Shown piece after piece: positions 60,167-64,000 of a DNA stretch of 64,000 nt (position 1 is its first letter; each line of letters opens with the position of its first letter). Source of the DNA: Actinomycetota bacterium (GTDB lineage Bacteria; Actinomycetota; Actinomycetes; Actinomycetales; Microbacteriaceae); the NCBI GenBank assembly GCA_020160915.1, contig JAIUPK010000001.1, positions 217,645 through 281,644 on the forward strand, read 5' to 3'. The translations under genes and the position numbers were made by a program. The notes beneath the pieces were generated by a model. It searched no databases and was not told where the DNA came from. It saw only the letters and a program-made list of their open reading frames with translations.

Positions 60167-61932
60167 ACGCCGGGCCGCACCTCCGCGGGAACGCGTGACA
60201 GCGGCAGCGTCACACTGAACTCGGTGCCGACGCCCTCTTCACTCGATACCCCCATCGCGCCGCCGTGGGCGGTGATGATCGCCTTCGTGATGGTGAGCCC
60301 CAGGCCCACCCCGGGCACGGCATTGCGGGTAGCGGTGGTGGCTCGGAAGAACCGGGCGAACAGCATGTCGAGTTCCTCCGCCGGGATGCCCATGCCCGTG
60401 TCGCGCACCGTGATGACCGCGTTCGACCCTGACGTGCCGAGCTCGACGATCACCTTTCCCCCACGCGGAGTGAACTTGAGGGCGTTGGAGACCAGGTTGT
60501 CCACGGCCTGACCGAGCCGAGTCGAGTCGCCGTGCACCATGACCGGTCCGTCGGGAAGCACGTTCAGCACCTCGATGCCGGCGTTGTCGGCTGCGGGGCG
60601 CGCGGTCTCGATCGAGGCCGTGATGATCGCCTCGAGTTCGATGTCCCGAGCATCCAAGGGGAACTTGCCTGACTCGACCTGCGCAGTGAACAAGAGGTCC
60701 CCCACGAGCCGAAGCAACCGATGAGCGTTGCGCTCGGCCACCGAGAGGTACTGGAGCTGCTCGGCCGACAGGGGCTGGTCCTCGTCGTCACGAAGAAGTT
60801 CCAGATACCCGAGGATGGAGCTCAGCGGCGTGCGCAGCTCATGGGAGATCAGGCCCACGAACTCGTCCTTGAGCCGGGAGACCTCGCGGGCCTGTGTGAC
60901 ATCGGACGCGACGAACAGGTATCCGACGGTGTCGCCATCCTCGTCGACGCGCTTGGTCACCGAGAGCTGCACGGGCACGTGAGTGCCGTCGGGCCGCACG
61001 TACGTCCACTCCCTCGTCTCCGACTTGCCGAGGCGAGCCGACTCGACCAGAGCCGAGAAGCCCGGGTTGAGCACCGTCTCGCCGGGCGGGTAGTTGAGTT
61101 CGCGCGCCCGATCCTCCAACTCCTCCGGGAGGTGGAAGTCGAAGATGTGCATCTTGTCCTCGGCGTCATCCCGGTCCGGGCCGAGCAACTTGGTAGCACC
61201 GGGATTCCACGCGTCGATCAGTCCGGTGGCATCGGTGCCGATCACGCTCTGCTCCGTGACGGCGGCCCACACGCCCCGGAACATGCGATCGGCGGCACGG
61301 TACTTCGACTCACTCTCCTGCAGCTGAGCCGCGAACTCGACTGTGCGTTGGAGCATTCGCTCCTTCTCGTCCACGAGCCCACGGATCGATCGCAGCTGCT
61401 CGCGTCCCTGGCGGGCGAGCTCGTTCACGATCCCCGCCGCGATGGTGAGTACCAGCGGGGTGTAGGTGCCTCGCACCCACTCCGACGGCGCCGACGGCGC
61501 AGTGAGCCCCAGGAAGACGGGAATGAGCAGCGCGAGAAAGGTGCCGACACCCGAGTACAGGATGTACCGACGCCCGTTGCCCGACGCGAGCCAGACGACG
61601 GGCAGCACAATGAGTGCGGTGAAGGGTGACATCACGCCGCCCGTGCCGCCTCGGAACGCCCCGATCGCGAAGATGTCAATCACAGGAACCAGCAACGCGA
61701 AACGATGCCACTCGGGCACTCGGGAGAGCACCACCGCGAGCGCGGTCGCGAATCCGACGACAGCGACGCCGGTCCAGGCCAGCGCCGGCTGGTTCATGGA
61801 CACGTCGGGAACAAGCGCGATGATGAGAACCGCAGCCACGACGGCACCGAGCGTGGCCGACTGCTTGACGATCGGCGATGGGCGATTCAGGATGTCGTGG
61901 GCCCAGCCCCGCACGCGGTCCATCGCGGTCAT
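60163..61932 (-). CDS. PAS-domain sensor histidine kinase
   Basis: 589 residues from ATG 61932. Six or so N-terminal membrane helices (about residues 25-170) form a sensor region, then a coiled coil around QLRSIRGLVDEKERMLQRTVEFAAQL, a PAS domain (about 220-350; TDATGLIDAWNPGATKLLG), the phosphoacceptor motif ISHELRTPLSSILGYLELL with His364, and HATPase_c motifs NLVSNALKFTP, DTGMGIP and VGLGLTITKAI. It is last in a fully overlapped operon after two stand-alone receivers, its probable partners, and a glycan synthase. Confidence 0.92.
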   Translation of the reverse strand: MTAMDRVRGWAHDILNRPSPIVKQSATLGAVVAAVLIIALVPDVSMNQPALAWTGVAVVGFATALAVVLSRVPEWHRFALLVPVIDIFAIGAFRGGTGGVMSPFTALIVLPVVWLASGNGRRYILYSGVGTFLALLIPVFLGLTAPSAPSEWVRGTYTPLVLTIAAGIVNELARQGREQLRSIRGLVDEKERMLQRTVEFAAQLQESESKYRAADRMFRGVWAAVTEQSVIGTDATGLIDAWNPGATKLLGPDRDDAEDKMHIFDFHLPEELEDRARELNYPPGETVLNPGFSALVESARLGKSETREWTYVRPDGTHVPVQLSVTKRVDEDGDTVGYLFVASDVTQAREVSRLKDEFVGLISHELRTPLSSILGYLELLRDDEDQPLSAEQLQYLSVAERNAHRLLRLVGDLLFTAQVESGKFPLDARDIELEAIITASIETARPAADNAGIEVLNVLPDGPVMVHGDSTRLGQAVDNLVSNALKFTPRGGKVIVELGTSGSNAVITVRDTGMGIPAEELDMLFARFFRATTATRNAVPGVGLGLTITKAIITAHGGAMGVSSEEGVGTEFSVTLPLSRVPAEVRPGV

Positions 61933-62303
61933 CGCGCTTCCTTGCCCACCGCAAGCCACGCGACGAGGTCGCGAGGACTGAACGGCTTCATGAAGAAGTA
62001 GTCGGCTCCCGCGTTGATACCCACCTCGATGGCCTGCTCCTCGACCGACGCCGACAGCAGCACGATGCGCACATCACCGATCGAGGAGTCGGCGCGAACG
62101 GCACGGCAGACGTCGACGCCGCTCATCTCGGGCATCGCTATGTCGAGAATCGCGAGATCCGGGTGGTGGGTGCGGATCGCCTCGAGCGCCTCGGCGCCGT
62201 CCGAGGCGACTGCCGCAACGGTCAGCCCCGCCTTCTTGACGGCAATTGTCACCAATTGCCTGATGTCAGCGTCGTCGTCGGCGATGACCACGGTGTGGGT
62301 CAT
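61929..62303 (-). CDS. stand-alone receiver (response regulator) protein 2
   Basis: 124 residues from ATG 62303, overlapping the kinase gene and the upstream receiver gene by 4 bases each. Receiver features: ADDDADIRQLV at the N-terminus, phosphoacceptor Asp in LAILDIAMPEMSG, Ser in LLSASVEE, and Lys in FFMKPFSP. There is no output domain, so it must act through a partner (as CheY-type proteins do) or as phosphate sink for the kinase. Confidence 0.92.
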   Translation of the reverse strand: MTHTVVIADDDADIRQLVTIAVKKAGLTVAAVASDGAEALEAIRTHHPDLAILDIAMPEMSGVDVCRAVRADSSIGDVRIVLLSASVEEQAIEVGINAGADYFFMKPFSPRDLVAWLAVGKEAR

Positions 62304-62668
62304 GGGATTCTCCCGAGGGTTGTGAGGTCGGCAAGCACCTGGCGCACCTGCGCGCCGGTGAAGGGCTTCGGCAGGATCGCGTCGGCTACGGGGAAGTCCG
62401 AGGCGTCGAGCACGGAGGCGACGACGATCGCGCACTCCGGCACGACCTCGCGAAAGCGGGTGATGAGTTCCCAGCCGCCCATGCCGGGGAGCATGAGATC
62501 GATCACGGCGAGATCAGGCGGCAGGTCGGCGGCAGCGGACAGTGCCTCCTCACCCGTGCCGACGACGTGCACGGCGCATCCGGCCTTCTCGAAGTACTGG
62601 CGCAGCAGACCGGCCTGGTCTGCACTGTCCTCCACGACGAGTACCTGATTCCGATGTGACCCTGTCAT
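62300..62668 (-). CDS. stand-alone receiver (response regulator) protein 1
   Basis: 122 residues from ATG 62668. VVEDSADQAGLLRQYFEKAG, LAVIDLMLPGMGGWE with the phosphoacceptor Asp, and ILPKPFTG with the conserved Lys mark a receiver domain; the switch region VASVLDASDF lacks the usual Ser/Thr-Ala pair spacing. It also lacks an output domain. Overlaps at both ends by 4 bases, showing translational coupling. Confidence 0.9.
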   Translation of the reverse strand: MTGSHRNQVLVVEDSADQAGLLRQYFEKAGCAVHVVGTGEEALSAAADLPPDLAVIDLMLPGMGGWELITRFREVVPECAIVVASVLDASDFPVADAILPKPFTGAQVRQVLADLTTLGRIP

Positions 62669-62880
62669 GCGAAGAACACCTGCCTCACGACGACAAGTGC
62701 TGCGACCAGCACCAGGGCCACCACTGCCTTCAGCCACAACCACCGTTCGGATCGACGATCCCTGTCGATCTCCTGCTGGATGAAGACCGCCCCGGGGTTT
62801 CGGAGGTCCGTCGGCACCACGACCGCCGCGGCCGAGTGGCGGGGCTCATGGCCTTCCGCGTGCTTCATGGCCATTCTCAT
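62665..62880 (-). CDS. small single-pass membrane protein in the glycan synthase operon
   Basis: 71 residues from ATG 62880 (MRMAMKHAEGHEPRHS). A polar N-terminal half is followed by one helix (WLWLKAVVALVLVAALVVVRQVFFA) at the C-terminus. It overlaps the synthase gene upstream and the receiver gene downstream by ATGA each. Tight coupling suggests an accessory subunit of the synthase or an adaptor for the receivers; no family is recognised. Confidence 0.7.
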   Translation of the reverse strand: MRMAMKHAEGHEPRHSAAAVVVPTDLRNPGAVFIQQEIDRDRRSERWLWLKAVVALVLVAALVVVRQVFFA

Positions 62881-64000
62881 GCGGAGACCCTTCCGGTCTT
62901 CTCGGTCTTGTCCCAGGAGGTCTCCGCCCCGCGGAACTCCTTGATGTAGGAGTCGACCGTGATCGCGCAGAGGATCGGTCCGTAACCGACGACGTAGACG
63001 AGGATCGGCGTGAGCACCCGGCCCACGATCGTTCCCTCCACCACCTTGGTCAGCCACCCGCCGAGCATCGACAACGAGATCCAGAAGTAGACGAAGACCG
63101 TCCACCAGAACACCGCGGTGTCGGTGAGCACTATTCCGAACGCCCCCGGCACGATCTCCTCGAACGGCCCGGGGAAGAAGGCCGTGAGCATCACGATCAT
63201 CGAGATGATTCCGGGGAAGAACAACGCCTCGACGAGCGTGCGCCTGCCGATCCCCCAGTCGAGCTGGAGCGAGAGGAAGATCGAGAAAAAGTACGTGCAG
63301 GCGGCCAGCACCCACAGCCCGCGGAACGCGACATTGGCCAAGTCGCTTCCCACGAGCAGGAGGCCGAGGAGGCCCAGTGATGACAGGATCATGACAAGAG
63401 GCAGCAATTGGATGCTGAACCAGGCAAGACCGAAACCCAGCGTTCCCAGACCGTGACCCTTGTTGGGCCGGAACCACATCGCTCGGTAGCGAGCGGTGAT
63501 CTCCACATTGCCGCGAGCCCACCTGAGACGCTGCTTCCACAGCGCTCGCACCGTGCCGGGTTCCTCTGCTAGCACCACGGCGCGGGGATCGAACACCACC
63601 CGTTTGCCTCGCAATTGGGTCTCGAATGTCGTGACGGTGTCCTCGGCGAACCCACTGGTGTCGATCACGCTTCCCATCGCCACGAGATTCTCCCGGGTGT
63701 GCAACTGTGCCCCTCCGGCGAGGCAGGCCTGCGCGCCGAGTACGTTCTGGGCGCGCCGGGCGGCGGCTTGGGCCATCACGTACTCGATGGCGATGAAGCG
63801 AGTGAGGTAGTTCTTGCGGATGCTGCCCTCACGCACGTAGGCGGTCACAGCTCCGACCTCCGGGTCGACAAGATGCCGAGTGAGTTTACGCAGCGAGTCG
63901 GGCGCGTAGATTACGTCGGCGTCGGTGATGAGCACAGCTTCGGCCCAGTCCTCGCCCAGAACGATGTTCAGTCCGTGATTGAGTGTGTGCGCCTTGCCCT
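62877..64000 (-). CDS. processive GT2 glycan synthase, 5' part missing
   Basis: At least 374 residues are visible; the gene enters from the right edge in frame (GKAHTLNHGLNIVLG). GT2 catalytic parts are ITDADVIY (D,D motif), GFAEDTVTTFETQLRG, and the processivity motif RLRWARGN of the Q/RXXRW type, followed by five or six membrane helices. This is the plan of NodC/hyaluronan/PgaC-type beta-glycan synthases that polymerise and extrude a polysaccharide. It heads an operon encoding two receivers and a kinase. Confidence 0.9.
   Translation of the reverse strand, partial: GKAHTLNHGLNIVLGEDWAEAVLITDADVIYAPDSLRKLTRHLVDPEVGAVTAYVREGSIRKNYLTRFIAIEYVMAQAAARRAQNVLGAQACLAGGAQLHTRENLVAMGSVIDTSGFAEDTVTTFETQLRGKRVVFDPRAVVLAEEPGTVRALWKQRLRWARGNVEITARYRAMWFRPNKGHGLGTLGFGLAWFSIQLLPLVMILSSLGLLGLLLVGSDLANVAFRGLWVLAACTYFFSIFLSLQLDWGIGRRTLVEALFFPGIISMIVMLTAFFPGPFEEIVPGAFGIVLTDTAVFWWTVFVYFWISLSMLGGWLTKVVEGTIVGRVLTPILVYVVGYGPILCAITVDSYIKEFRGAETSWDKTEKTGRVSA

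Noticed and set aside
1..64000. CRISPR arrays, rRNA genes, complete insertion sequences or integrase genes
   Set aside because: No spaced direct-repeat array, rRNA sequence, transposase or integrase motif was found on either strand.

Overview
The window is about 64 kb of high-GC DNA with actinobacterial gene content. A member of the Microbacteriaceae or a close relative is the best guess. The reasons are a fused E2/E1 2-oxoglutarate dehydrogenase of the Kgd type, a SigR/RsrA-type pair, a split Tad pilus locus, a DUF3039 protein, dense ATGA/GTGA gene overlaps and many GTG starts. About twenty genes have a TANNNT -10-like hexamer 6 to 8 bases before the start codon and mostly no Shine-Dalgarno, which is the signature of leaderless transcripts.

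Layout: 0-11 kb holds housekeeping genes (CNNM/CorC-like protein, GuaB1, Kgd, YccF, sigR-rsrA, aroA-rsgA-hisN, a septum-formation lipoprotein). 11.3-18.3 kb holds tmRNA (ssrA), a SIMPL protein, two tandem paralogous membrane proteins, smpB, ftsX, ftsE, a small K+ channel and prfB. 18.3-20.6 kb holds transporters. From 20.6 to 34 kb the window becomes accessory: a small lower-GC insertion flanked by imperfect direct repeats, a Tad/Flp pilus locus split in two (pilin and pseudopilins at 22.1-23.6 kb, tadABC at 29.0-32.0 kb) around about 5.4 kb of unrelated genes, and a DUF2971/lipoprotein group. 34.3-41.4 kb holds VOC, SDR, J-domain protein, tRNA-Leu(TAG) with a duplicated 3' end, an orphan MNT nucleotidyltransferase, DedA, mntR-mntH and ldh. 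41.4-50 kb holds rdgB-rph, a MurD2/MurL pair, pncB, DUF3039 and an ABC exporter.

The last 14 kb is devoted to the cell envelope. 50.2-57.4 kb looks like a phosphopolyol (teichoic-acid-like) glycopolymer locus: nucleotidyltransferase, TagG/TagH-like ABC exporter, a protein of unknown function, CDP-glycerol-glycerophosphotransferase-like enzyme, two GT2 glycosyltransferases and a CDP-alcohol phosphotransferase whose fourth motif aspartate is a histidine. HtrA and a class I aminotransferase follow. From the right edge runs a tightly overlapped minus-strand operon: processive GT2 glycan synthase, small membrane protein, two stand-alone receiver proteins and a PAS histidine kinase.

The candidates most worth following are the glycopolymer locus with its altered CDP-alcohol motif, the synthase/receiver/kinase operon, and the MurD2-MurL alternative D-glutamate route. 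All functional assignments come from reading motifs and context; no database search was run.
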